Origin: a bacterium
Lineage (GTDB): Bacteria; JACRDZ01; JAJRWM01
NCBI GenBank assembly: GCA_024276815.1
Contig: JAJRWM010000019.1
Location: 1 to 11,627, forward strand
Direction: 5' to 3'
Length of the DNA: 11,627 bases
The position numbers were made by a program, and so were the translations under genes. This document shows, one piece after another, positions 1-6,218 of the stretch; position 1 is the stretch's first letter; every line of letters begins with the position of its first letter. The notes under the pieces were generated by a model. The model worked only from the letters and a program-made list of their open reading frames with translations. It did no database searches and was not told the origin of the DNA.

Positions 1-1
1 A

Positions 2-154
2 GAGTTAGGGTTTACCAATAACGCTTACCACGTTCTGAAAAAGTTCATTGAAATCAGTCCCAAGAACCTTTGGACCAAAAGGGCGCGTAAGCATCTTGAG
101 GAGTTGGAAGCGAGTCTTCGGCAAACTATTCCGGAGAAGGGACAGGCAAAATAA
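2..154 (+). CDS. C-terminal end of a probable TPR protein (5' truncated by window edge)
   Basis: A reading frame is open from base 2 to a TAA at 152-154 and encodes 50 residues. The text is helical and TPR-like: an A-x3-LKKFIEI-S-P-K-N-L-W segment followed by an A-R-x2-L-x2-L helix and a polar Gln/Lys-rich tail. The W-x3-AR-x2-L-x2-L ending resembles the end of the TPR lipoprotein at 1098-1961 (W-x3-AR-x2-L-x2-L). The two could be paralogues, but this is also a common way for TPR arrays to end. The start, any signal peptide and the number of repeats lie outside the window. No obvious terminator follows the stop. Confidence 0.6.
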   Translation, partial: ELGFTNNAYHVLKKFIEISPKNLWTKRARKHLEELEASLRQTIPEKGQAK

Positions 155-289
155 TCATACTGTCACCTTGCCCCGAGGAAAAGATTGTATGAGTTGTTAA
201 TAAATGATAATGGCTGGTAAAGCCTGTAATCTTGTGTTTACTGTTTTCAGTGAGTAGCCTAATCCTTTGGTAAAAAAGAAAAAATCTGC

Positions 290-318
290 TTGACAATGTT
301 TTTTTTAAGTCGTAAGAT
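290..318 (+). promoter_or_regulatory. Sigma-70-type promoter of the cold-shock gene
   Basis: A perfect TTGACA (290-295) is followed after 17 bases by TAAGAT (313-318), a 4/6 match to TATAAT. Transcription would start near 324-326 and give a leader of roughly 54 nt before the GTG at 379. This is much shorter than the thermosensing leader of E. coli cspA, so that mechanism is not indicated. Confidence 0.6.
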
Positions 319-378
319 AATTAAGTGTTGATTAAAGCATAGGGCTCTGGAATTATTTTTTGTTGATGGAGGACTATA

Positions 379-582
379 GTGAAAAATGCTGGTAAAGTGA
401 AGTGGTTCAATAATCGCAAGGGTTATGGATTTATTGAGCAGGATGATGGCAATGATGTTTTTGTCCATTATACAGCGATTGACGGAGATGGTTTCAAGAC
501 ACTGCAAGAAGGCGAAGATGTTGAGTTCCGCTTGATTCAAGGACCTAAGGGACCGGCTGCCGCCGAGGTCAGCAAAATATAA
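379..582 (+). CDS. Cold-shock domain protein (CspA family), 67 aa
   Basis: This is a single cold-shock domain, a five-stranded OB-fold beta barrel that binds single-stranded RNA/DNA and acts as an RNA chaperone or transcription antiterminator in the cytoplasm. Both nucleic-acid-binding motifs are present: RNP1 as KGYGFI (residues 14-19) and RNP2 as VFVHY (27-31). The preceding KVKWFN (6-11) and the G-P-K-G-P-A-A-x2-V ending are typical, and the length is normal. The start is GTG at 379, five bases after GGAGGA (368-373); no ATG in this frame fits better. It appears monocistronic, with its own promoter (290-318) and terminator (593-627). Whether it is actually cold-induced cannot be read from the sequence. 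Confidence 0.95.
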   Translation: MKNAGKVKWFNNRKGYGFIEQDDGNDVFVHYTAIDGDGFKTLQEGEDVEFRLIQGPKGPAAAEVSKI

Positions 583-592
583 TTTAACTTTC

Positions 593-627
593 ACAGGGAG
601 GGCGTTGCGTCCTCCCTGTTATTATTT
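593..627 (+). terminator. Intrinsic terminator of the cold-shock gene
   Basis: Perfect 9-bp inverted repeat: ACAGGGAGG (593-601) and CCTCCCTGT (611-619) around a 9-base loop, starting 10 bases after the stop codon. The following tract, TATTATTT (620-627), is U-rich but interrupted, so termination may be incomplete. Confidence 0.75.
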
Positions 628-652
628 AGAGCGTGTTGCGGTCAGATATAAT
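625..652 (+). promoter_or_regulatory. Candidate promoter in the gap after the cold-shock gene
   Basis: TTTAGA (625-630, 4/6 match to TTGACA) is separated by 16 bases from a perfect TATAAT (647-652). It lies just after the cold-shock terminator and before a hairpin/U-tract at 690-733, with no protein gene between. The -35 is weak and overlaps the terminator tail, so this could be chance in AT-rich DNA. Confidence 0.35.
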
Positions 653-658
653 CTTTTT

Positions 659-733
659 GCCGTAGGCTGTTTTAAGTTTTAGTGCTTGGAGACTCGTGCG
701 GGGGGCGAGCGCAGGCTGGTGAGTCTGTTTTTT
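659..733 (+). ncRNA. Candidate intergenic small RNA (about 75 nt)
   Basis: A promoter-like element (625-652) would start transcription near 659. About 75 nt later is a GC-rich hairpin with six Ts. The interval has no credible coding frame. Predicted parts are a U/A-rich 5' portion (about 659-688), an outer stem AGACTC/GAGTCT (690-695 with 721-726) enclosing an inner TGCG/CGCA stem (697-700 with 710-713), and the U-tract. I recognise no known RNA family. The hairpin may instead be a back-up terminator for the leaky cold-shock one upstream. Confidence 0.3.
690..733 (+). terminator. Second terminator-like hairpin with U-tract
   Basis: AGACTC (690-695) pairs with GAGTCT (721-726). The enclosed G-rich loop can form an inner stem (TGCG 697-700 with CGCA 710-713). 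G plus six Ts follow (728-733). An alternative fold pairs CTCG (693-696) with CGAG (706-709). The loop is larger than in a classic terminator, but stem plus six Us is suggestive. Confidence 0.45.
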
Positions 734-746
734 CTTGAGCGAGTTT

Positions 747-772
747 AAAAAATCCTCAAACCGCGAGTTTGA
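747..772 (-). terminator. Minus-strand hairpin with T-tract at the end of the transposase remnant
   Basis: TCAAAC (756-761) and GTTTGA (767-772) form a 6-bp stem with a 5-base loop. Read on the minus strand, it is followed by GGA and then six Ts (747-752). It overlaps the last codons and stop of the minus-strand open frame at 756-974. The stem is short and AT-rich, so it is at best a weak terminator. Confidence 0.3.
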
Positions 773-974
773 AAAAAAGGTTGCCGGGTAGCGCGTCCGT
801 TCCCACGATCCGGTTGTCCTTCGAGGTGCTCACCATCGCCACCTTGTAGCTGAACTCATATTTCTTGTGTACCTTGCGCTCCTGGAGGTTCAACTTTGCT
901 TGCAGCCTGATTACTTCTTCGCAGAGGGCATCAGTTTTCTGTTGTTTTTCGCAACAGACCTCGCAATAACTCAT
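756..974 (-). pseudogene. Chimeric transposase remnant (IS66-like start joined to IS5-like middle)
   Basis: This is a 72-codon open frame, far too short for a working transposase. Residues 1-34 (about 873-974) have Cys pairs (CEVC) followed by a leucine-zipper-like stretch ending KLNLQERK. That resembles the N-terminus of one group of IS66-type transposases, which normally continues to a GFFGSSTPSSK-like motif. From about residue 36 the text becomes KKYEFSYKVAM, then S-T-S-K-x-N-x2-V-G-x2-A-L-P-G-N. That resembles the mid-domain of IS5/IS1182-type DDE transposases, where GN is normally followed by PYDGHTL. Here similarity stops at GN and the frame ends seven residues later. No inverted terminal repeats or target duplications were seen. 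Family assignments rest on remembered motifs only. It is probably not expressed as a functional protein. Confidence 0.5.
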
Positions 975-1057
975 GTCCTGCTTATCGACTGCTCCCGGAC
1001 ATTACCTTAACCCCTCCCCCATTTCACTGACGCGTTACGCTCCTGCTTGTTTTTTGC

Positions 1058-1086
1058 TTGACAATCGCCGTCAACTTGCTTATATT
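1058..1086 (+). promoter_or_regulatory. Near-consensus sigma-70 promoter of the TPR lipoprotein gene
   Basis: TTGACA (1058-1063), a 17-base spacer, then TATATT (1081-1086, 5/6). The expected start of transcription is about 1092-1094, only 4-6 nt before the ATG at 1098. No Shine-Dalgarno sequence lies between, so the promoter position implies a leaderless or nearly leaderless message. Confidence 0.7.
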
Positions 1087-1097
1087 TAACGTTAATT

Positions 1098-1961
1098 ATG
1101 AAAAGTAAAGTTTCTTACCTTGCCAAGTTGTTGCTTATCGCTTTGTTTTGCTTGCTCTCGGGTTGTGAAGGAAGTGTCGAGAACCAAGACGCTAAAGCCA
1201 AAGAGCTGATAAGATCGGCGGAAATATTATATAAAAAGAAGAAAGAAGAAGTAATAAAAGAGGCCTATCTGGATCCTCAAATTCGCCTTAACGCCGAAAA
1301 GGCTTTCCTGAAATACCAGGAAGTGCAACGGAAGGCGCCGGACAGCAAGTATGTTCCACAAGCACTGGACAGAATGGCGCAAATCCGTGATGAGTTTGGT
1401 CCCGCTAACGAAGCGCTCGCTTTCTGGCTGAAGTTGGTCTATGACTATCCTGATTCAGAATATACTGAAAAGGCGGATTTGAACGTCAAGAGGGTGGTGA
1501 AAAAATGGATGGCGGCCGCTGACAACCACCTCTACCGCAACCGCTTCGCTGAAGCGATAACCTTGTATAAACAGGTTCTCAAGATCAATTCCTATAACGC
1601 CGAGGCCCATCTCGCCCTAGGGGATGTTTACGCTAAATCAAAGCGCTATGACGAAGCGATACGGGAGTATAAAATAGCCGTGGAAATTGATCCCAACTAT
1701 ACCGAGGCCCAATATTTGCTGGGGTTGGTGTACCTGGCCAAAGATCAGGCCGGGGAAGCGCTGGCCCAGTTCGAGCTGGTTGCCGGGATCAATCCTGAGA
1801 TGGTAGCGGCTTATTACAATATGGCGCTGATTTACAACAATAAACTGAAGGATAAGAAAAAAGCCAAAAACGCCTGGAAAAAATATTTTGAACACGCCAA
1901 GGGGCTGGAAAAAGAAAAGAAATGGCTACCAACAGCCAGATATTACCTGAAATCTCTTTAG
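1098..1961 (+). CDS. TPR-repeat lipoprotein, 287 aa
   Basis: The N-terminus is a lipoprotein signal: K2 and K4, a hydrophobic core at about residues 8-20, and lipobox LSGC with the lipidated Cys at 23. The +2 residue is Glu, so under the E. coli Lol rule it would go to the outer membrane, facing the periplasm. Residues 25-130 are charged and helical, with TPR-like or TolA-binding-like helices (A-F-x-K-Y-x2-V and A-L-x-F-W-x-K-L-V-x-D-Y-P). Clear TPRs occupy about 135-265, ending in a Lys-rich C-cap (W-x3-AR-x2-L). TPRs mediate protein-protein contacts, so a scaffold or assembly role in the envelope is likely, but the partner is unknown. The ATG is the only sensible start: an in-frame stop (1059-1061) lies just upstream, and the signal peptide begins directly at this Met. 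No ribosome-binding site is visible. The gene probably stands alone, 246 bases before the next cluster's first ATG. Confidence 0.85.
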   Translation: MKSKVSYLAKLLLIALFCLLSGCEGSVENQDAKAKELIRSAEILYKKKKEEVIKEAYLDPQIRLNAEKAFLKYQEVQRKAPDSKYVPQALDRMAQIRDEFGPANEALAFWLKLVYDYPDSEYTEKADLNVKRVVKKWMAAADNHLYRNRFAEAITLYKQVLKINSYNAEAHLALGDVYAKSKRYDEAIREYKIAVEIDPNYTEAQYLLGLVYLAKDQAGEALAQFELVAGINPEMVAAYYNMALIYNNKLKDKKKAKNAWKKYFEHAKGLEKEKKWLPTARYYLKSL

Positions 1962-2019
1962 GTAAAATTATAATCTCGCCAACCGCTATCGGATAAAATT
2001 GAATTTGCTAACCACTATC
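1961..2019 (+). repeat. Imperfect two-copy tandem repeat (~30 bp) after the TPR lipoprotein gene
   Basis: Copy 1 (1961-1990) and copy 2 (1991-2019) share TAAAATT, then a G-C-(C/T)-AACC-(G/A)-CTATC ending. By eye about 22 of 28 aligned positions match, with two small gaps. The first copy overlaps the last base of the stop codon. It may be a degenerate duplication or a decayed protein-coding repeat; no function is apparent. Confidence 0.4.
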
Positions 2020-2169
2020 CCCAAAAATGAATATTTCAGCGGCGTTTTCAGAAAAGTAAATAAAGTCGTTGGTTTTAACGCCGAATTATTCTATTATGTG
2101 ATTAAGAAAATCAGAGTTTTATCCGGAAAAACCGCCGGGTTTGGAAAAACAGGTTTCCCTGCTGAATAA
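1966..2169 (+). other. Gap with an open frame lacking a start; possible decayed coding sequence
   Basis: The frame is open for 67 codons before a TAA at 2167-2169. It has no ATG and no ribosome-binding site; TTG codons near 2000 are the only candidate starts. The text (including a K-K-I-R-V-L-S-G-K segment near the end) matches no family I recognise. It may be a gene remnant or chance. The rest of the gap has a small hairpin, AAACC-GCCG-GGTTT, without a U-tract, and no clear terminator for the upstream gene. Confidence 0.15.
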
Positions 2170-2182
2170 GCCCTTTTTAAGT

Positions 2183-2188
2183 TATAAT
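2183..2188 (+). promoter_or_regulatory. Possible -10 element for the EB_dh/chemoreceptor/TPR cluster
   Basis: A perfect TATAAT (2183-2188) lies 50 bases before the preferred start at 2238. No good -35 is found 16-18 bases upstream (the best windows read TGCTGA or GCTGAA) and there is no extended -10 TG. If real, this promoter would need an activator or another sigma factor. It is the only promoter-like signal I can offer for the four-gene cluster. Confidence 0.25.
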
Positions 2189-2237
2189 AACCGAAAGGTG
2201 GAGAATAATGACATCAGGTAATTTATGGAGAGGGAAC

Positions 2238-3152
2238 ATGATAAAAGATCGGGGCTTTCTGTTTGTGGTTGTTTGCCTGCTGTTATCATGTGGCGTTGCC
2301 TTATACGCCGCCCAGCTTACCGAACCCGTTGCCCTGTTAACAGCTAAAAGGGTGGCGAAGCTACCCGAAATCGACGGCTTGGCAGACCCCCTGTGGGATA
2401 AAATACCAGGCGTTGAAGTCGTGGTAAAGTCAATTAATGAAGCGTATCTCACCGCGAACCCCAAGTGGCGAAAAGGGCCGGGTTCCGGCATTATCAAGGT
2501 CCAATTGAAAGCTGTTCATGATGGCGAATCTATTAGTTTTCTGGCCATTTGGCGGGACTCCACCAAAGACGATAAACATGTCTTTTTAGTCTGGGACAAG
2601 AATAAAAAAGAATATGTCGAGGATAAAAGTTCCGTTAAGGAGGACCGCTTTGTCTTCGCTTTTGGAATCACCGATAATTTTTGTGGCTGTATGATCGTTC
2701 CTGAGGACACAATAAACGACATCTGGCACTGGAAAGCTTATCGCACGAATGAATTTGGTTATCTGGATGATAAGCGTCATATGATAACGACTGAAAAAGC
2801 TTTAAGGGCGACCAGGGTTAATACTCTTGAAGGTCGGACGGTCTGGTTAAGAAGACGGCGGGACATTGGGGTGTCTCCATATTATTTAACCGATTTATAC
2901 GAGTACCAGAGGGACAGGGTGCCGAAATACACTCTCAGAATTCCGAGCGGCAGCGCGGCGGATGTTACCGGTAAAGGTCATTGGATGGACGGCGTCTGGA
3001 CTCTGGAGACTCGAAGGAAACTTGATACCGGTAATTCTGACGATGTAGTCTTCGCTGTCGGTAAAAAAGTCAGGATGGCTGTCAGTGTTTTTAACCGAAC
3101 GGATGATCATAACCACAGCGTTTCTAAAGTAATCGAACTGGACTTAGAGTGA
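2238..3152 (+). CDS. Secreted ethylbenzene-dehydrogenase-related (EB_dh domain) protein, 304 aa
   Basis: The start at 2238 is preferred over an in-frame ATG at 2208. It follows GGAGAGGG (2227-2234) at good spacing and begins a normal signal peptide, with a hydrophobic core at about 7-20 and likely cleavage after an A-L-Y-A type site near 24-25. The mature protein has features I associate with the EB_dh fold, the heme-binding gamma-subunit type of DMSO-reductase-family dehydrogenases. These are P-E-I-D-G-L-A-D-P-L-W near 43-53, a beta-rich core (KAVHDGESISFLAIW), E-D-R-F-V-F-A-F near 135-142, and DIWHWKA-x-R-T-N-x2-G-Y-x-DD near 161-178. Many stand-alone relatives carry a GCxxxCH-like heme motif before DxWHWKA; here that position reads FCGCM (148-152), with no CxxCH anywhere. 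If heme is bound it would not be by the usual covalent motif. No catalytic molybdenum subunit lies in the window. The chemoreceptor starts 17 bases downstream, suggesting a sensing or electron-transfer partner. Function is unproven. Confidence 0.75.
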   Translation: MIKDRGFLFVVVCLLLSCGVALYAAQLTEPVALLTAKRVAKLPEIDGLADPLWDKIPGVEVVVKSINEAYLTANPKWRKGPGSGIIKVQLKAVHDGESISFLAIWRDSTKDDKHVFLVWDKNKKEYVEDKSSVKEDRFVFAFGITDNFCGCMIVPEDTINDIWHWKAYRTNEFGYLDDKRHMITTEKALRATRVNTLEGRTVWLRRRRDIGVSPYYLTDLYEYQRDRVPKYTLRIPSGSAADVTGKGHWMDGVWTLETRRKLDTGNSDDVVFAVGKKVRMAVSVFNRTDDHNHSVSKVIELDLE

Positions 3153-3169
3153 ATTACTAGGGAGAGACC

Positions 3170-5017
3170 ATGTTAAAAAAAATATACTTGGGTTTTACTA
3201 TCATTATTTTGTTAATTGCCGGCTGGGGGGTTATGTCAGTGCAAAACACCCTGTTAATGCAATCTCATATAACGAAGATGGTTCAGGTCGAATTCCCTCA
3301 GATAAATAAATTAAACCAGATACTTTATGAAATAAACAATAACCATGTTCTTGTTTATCAGCATGTACTAACCGCGGAGAACACCTTGCAGAAAGCCTTG
3401 GCGGGTAATGAGCATATCCGCGTTTTAATCAGGGAATTAACCCAGTTGATAACCAATGACAGGGAGAAAGAACGATATGCGGAACTCGATCAATATATAG
3501 TTAACTATAGCAAGACAATAAACCGATTTATCAAGTTTTCCGAGGTCGGACGCCAGTTCAACATTGAGGAAATGGCTGATTCCGTCATTCGTTATGGAGA
3601 AAAGGTAAAGGATTATGTCCACAAGATCGAAAACGAAACCTTTGCCGCTCTCTTTGAGGAAAATACGGCTGCTTATAAAAAGGTGACTGCCGCTAAACGG
3701 ATTTATTTTTCGATTTTCGCGCTCAGCGTACTGATCGCTATTCTTATCGCTCTCTCCATTTCAATAAGCGTGACCAAAGGTGTGCAGGCTTTGATCCACG
3801 GGACAAACCGTATCGCCTCCGGTGATCTCTCGTACGAAATTGAGGTGCCTAAATCTGATGAGATCGCCAAAATAGCGGTCGCCTTTAAGAAGGTGACTTC
3901 TAACCTGAAGGATTTGATGGCCGAGGAGCAGGCTAATCGGCTCAAAGCTGAAGAAGCCCGGAAAATGGCGGAGGGCCTGAGGGCTAATCTGCAACGGCAG
4001 GTTAGCGAATTGCTGGTTGTGGTTGATACGGCGGCCCAGGGCGATTTAACGGTTACCGCTGAGATTTTTGGCGACGATGAGATGAGTCGTCTCTCGGCGG
4101 CTTTTAACCAGATGATTGACAACCTGCGCAACCTGGTCAGCCAGATTCAGCAGGCCAGCTTCCAGATCAACGCGTCCAGCACGGAGATCGGTTCCGCGTC
4201 TGAGGAGCAGGTGCAGGGCAGCAACGAACAATCTGTCCAGGTTAACGCGACGACAACCGCGGTTGAGGAACTTTCGTCCGCGGCCCGTCAGATATCCGAT
4301 AATTCCCAGTCGGTGGTTAAGGAAAGTGAAGAGGCTATCAAAGCCACCAGAAAAGGTGTTGATATTATCGAAAATTCCATCGACGGCATGAACCGGATGC
4401 GGCGCACCGTTGAGGGAACCGCCAAGAAAATTATGGGTTTGGGTGAAAAATCTCAGCGGATTGGCAATATTGTCAAGATTATTAACGAGATTGCCGAACA
4501 AACCAATTTGCTGGCGCTCAACGCCAGCATTGAGGCCGCCAGGGCCGGGGAACAGGGCAAGGGGTTTGCCGTGGTCGCGGATGAAGTGGGGAAACTGGCG
4601 GAGAAATCAGCCCGGGCGACCTCGGATATCAGTTCCCTGATCAACGAAATCCAGGCGGCCACCAACGCCACTGTTTTGTCGATGGAAGGCGGCACCAAGG
4701 AAGTGGAAAAAGCCACCCATCTGGTTGAAGACGCCGGCGAGGTCTTGAAAAATATCGAGAACGCGATCCGTTCCGCGGCTCAAAGAGCCAAGCAGATATC
4801 TCTGGCAACCCAGCAGCAGACCACCGGAAGCGAACAGGTCGCCCTGGCAATGCAAACCATTCAGGAAGTCACCAAACAGTCCGGCGTGAGTTCCCGGCAA
4901 TCCGCGGCCGCCGCTCGTCAGCTTCAGGACTTGGTTGTTGAGTTGAAAACCGCCGTCGAGCGTTTCACGATTATTTCATCAAGGAAGTATGGAATGCAAG
5001 TTCGTAATGAGGAATAA
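3170..5017 (+). CDS. Methyl-accepting chemotaxis protein with periplasmic helical sensor and two HAMP domains, 615 aa
   Basis: A transmembrane chemoreceptor that would signal to CheA/CheW and control motility or another output. In order: TM1 (about 6-24); a periplasmic all-helical region of ~150 residues (25-175), resembling a four-helix-bundle sensor; TM2 (about 177-200); HAMP1 (about 200-250); an Ala/Glu/Lys-rich connector helix; HAMP2 (about 280-330); and the cytoplasmic coiled-coil domain (335-600). The highly conserved hairpin tip [20 protein letters not shown] and the following [14 protein letters not shown] are intact (440-473). The tail ends without an NWETF-type CheR-docking pentapeptide. 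The start follows GGGAG (3160-3164) at 5 bases. It lies 17 bases after the EB_dh gene, and its 3' end overlaps the next TPR gene by 29 bases or more, so co-transcription is likely. The ligand is unknown; neighbouring periplasmic proteins are natural candidates. Confidence 0.95.
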   Translation: MLKKIYLGFTIIILLIAGWGVMSVQNTLLMQSHITKMVQVEFPQINKLNQILYEINNNHVLVYQHVLTAENTLQKALAGNEHIRVLIRELTQLITNDREKERYAELDQYIVNYSKTINRFIKFSEVGRQFNIEEMADSVIRYGEKVKDYVHKIENETFAALFEENTAAYKKVTAAKRIYFSIFALSVLIAILIALSISISVTKGVQALIHGTNRIASGDLSYEIEVPKSDEIAKIAVAFKKVTSNLKDLMAEEQANRLKAEEARKMAEGLRANLQRQVSELLVVVDTAAQGDLTVTAEIFGDDEMSRLSAAFNQMIDNLRNLVSQIQQASFQINASSTEIGSASEEQVQGSNEQSVQVNATTTAVEELSSAARQISDNSQSVVKESEEAIKATRKGVDIIENSIDGMNRMRRTVEGTAKKIMGLGEKSQRIGNIVKIINEIAEQTNLLALNASIEAARAGEQGKGFAVVADEVGKLAEKSARATSDISSLINEIQAATNATVLSMEGGTKEVEKATHLVEDAGEVLKNIENAIRSAAQRAKQISLATQQQTTGSEQVALAMQTIQEVTKQSGVSSRQSAAAARQLQDLVVELKTAVERFTIISSRKYGMQVRNEE

Positions 5018-6218
5018 TAGCAAGAATACCCGTTGTTTCAGCTGTTGCTGTCTGGTAGTTTTGACCTTTCTTTTCTTTGCCTCAGGTTGCGCTGTCGTAA
5101 GAAAAAAACAAATCCAGCCGGAACTTTCTATCCAGTATTTTATTACCGGCCAGGCCTTAATGGAACAGGCGAAGTTCGCGGAAGCGTTAACAGCTCTGGA
5201 AAAGGCTGATTCCTTTCAACCCAAAACGCCGGCGATCCTTTTTGCCCTTAGTCAGGCTAACTTCCATCTGGGCAAGCGGCGGGCTGGCATTAAATATTTA
5301 AACAAAGCCATAAAATATGATCCTGAGAACGTCGAATATTTAAACCGGGCCGGAAAATTTTATCTGACGCGAAAGAAGTTCGCCCAAGCCAGGGCGATGT
5401 TTGACAAGGCTCTCTACCTGGATGTCAATAATTATGAAGCGCGTTATGGACTGGGGCTTATCGCGATTGACGATTATGATTACCGGGAAGCGGAAAAACA
5501 ATTCCGTAAACTGATAGCATTGAAACCGGAGGAAATGGAAAATTATTTCTATCTGGGGAATCTTCTGGTCCTGGATAAGCGGCTTGATGAAGCGATCAAG
5601 GTGTTTCAGGATGCTTTGGAACTGCGTGAAGACAATATCAGGCTCAGGTATTACCTGGGGATGCTGTTTCAGAAGAAGAAGGATTTTACCAACGCTGAGC
5701 AGCAACTTTTTTTGATAATAGAGAATTATCCTGATTTTGCCCCGGCTTATGAGATGCTTGCCGCTATTTATTTTGATCAGAAAAAGTACTCTGAGGCGGA
5801 GAATTATTACAAGAAAACCATCGAACTCGCCCCTGATTCGCCCACGGTCAAGAATAATTTAGCCTGGCTTTACCTGGAACAGAACATCAAGCTGGCAGAG
5901 GCTTTGCGCCTGGCTCAGGAGTCTGTCAGAGAACTGCCTATGGCGGATAACCTGGACACCCTGGGCTGGGGTTATTTTGTCAAAGGCGAATATAAAAAAG
6001 CTGACAAATATTTAAAACAAGCCTGGAGCGCGGCGAAAAAACACGGTGACAAGCAAACTCTCAGCGTTATCAGGTATCACCAGGCACGCTTGCTGAAGAA
6101 GCTGGGTAAAACTTCCCGGGCTTTAAAATACATGATGGAAGCGGTAGAACTCGATCCCGAAAACAAAGACGCGCGAACGTTTTTGAAAAGTTGGCGGGAC
6201 AAGACAGAAAAATCCTGA
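4989..6218 (+). CDS. TPR-repeat lipoprotein, about 10 repeats, 409 aa
   Basis: The N-terminus carries a Cys-rich hydrophobic segment (18-30) and lipobox ASGC with Cys34. The +2 residue is Ala, suggesting outer-membrane anchoring. From about residue 48 to 400 nearly the whole protein is TPR: about ten 34-residue units with W/Y/L-G-A-Y-F-A-P signatures. It includes a distinctive pair, NNLAWLY followed by [10 protein letters not shown], that recurs in the next gene, implying paralogy. Two starts are possible. ATG 4989 sits 3 bases after AAGGA (a close spacing). ATG 5007 (codon 7) gives a more usual signal-peptide length but lacks a ribosome-binding site. Either start overlaps the end of the chemoreceptor gene, indicating translational coupling. 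Likely role: an envelope protein-interaction scaffold; the partner is unknown. Confidence 0.88.
   Translation: MECKFVMRNNSKNTRCFSCCCLVVLTFLFFASGCAVVRKKQIQPELSIQYFITGQALMEQAKFAEALTALEKADSFQPKTPAILFALSQANFHLGKRRAGIKYLNKAIKYDPENVEYLNRAGKFYLTRKKFAQARAMFDKALYLDVNNYEARYGLGLIAIDDYDYREAEKQFRKLIALKPEEMENYFYLGNLLVLDKRLDEAIKVFQDALELREDNIRLRYYLGMLFQKKKDFTNAEQQLFLIIENYPDFAPAYEMLAAIYFDQKKYSEAENYYKKTIELAPDSPTVKNNLAWLYLEQNIKLAEALRLAQESVRELPMADNLDTLGWGYFVKGEYKKADKYLKQAWSAAKKHGDKQTLSVIRYHQARLLKKLGKTSRALKYMMEAVELDPENKDARTFLKSWRDKTEKS

Noticed and set aside
259-594. Minus-strand 111-codon open frame across the cold-shock gene
   Set aside because: It is antisense to a clear cold-shock protein and has no protein-like features.
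690-780. CRISPR or short repeat array suggested by the repeated GCGAGTTT near 739-770
   Set aside because: There are only two short copies, with no regular spacers and no cas genes.
2136-2149. AAACC-GCCG-GGTTT hairpin as an intrinsic terminator
   Set aside because: It has a short 5-bp stem and no U-tract on the plus strand.
2208-2237. Upstream ATG at 2208 as the start of the EB_dh protein
   Set aside because: It would put ten extra residues ahead of a complete signal peptide; the ATG at 2238 has a stronger ribosome-binding site.
4116-4640. Arg/Pro-rich alternative frames inside the chemoreceptor gene
   Set aside because: They are out-of-frame readings of a highly conserved MCP signalling domain with no own start signals.
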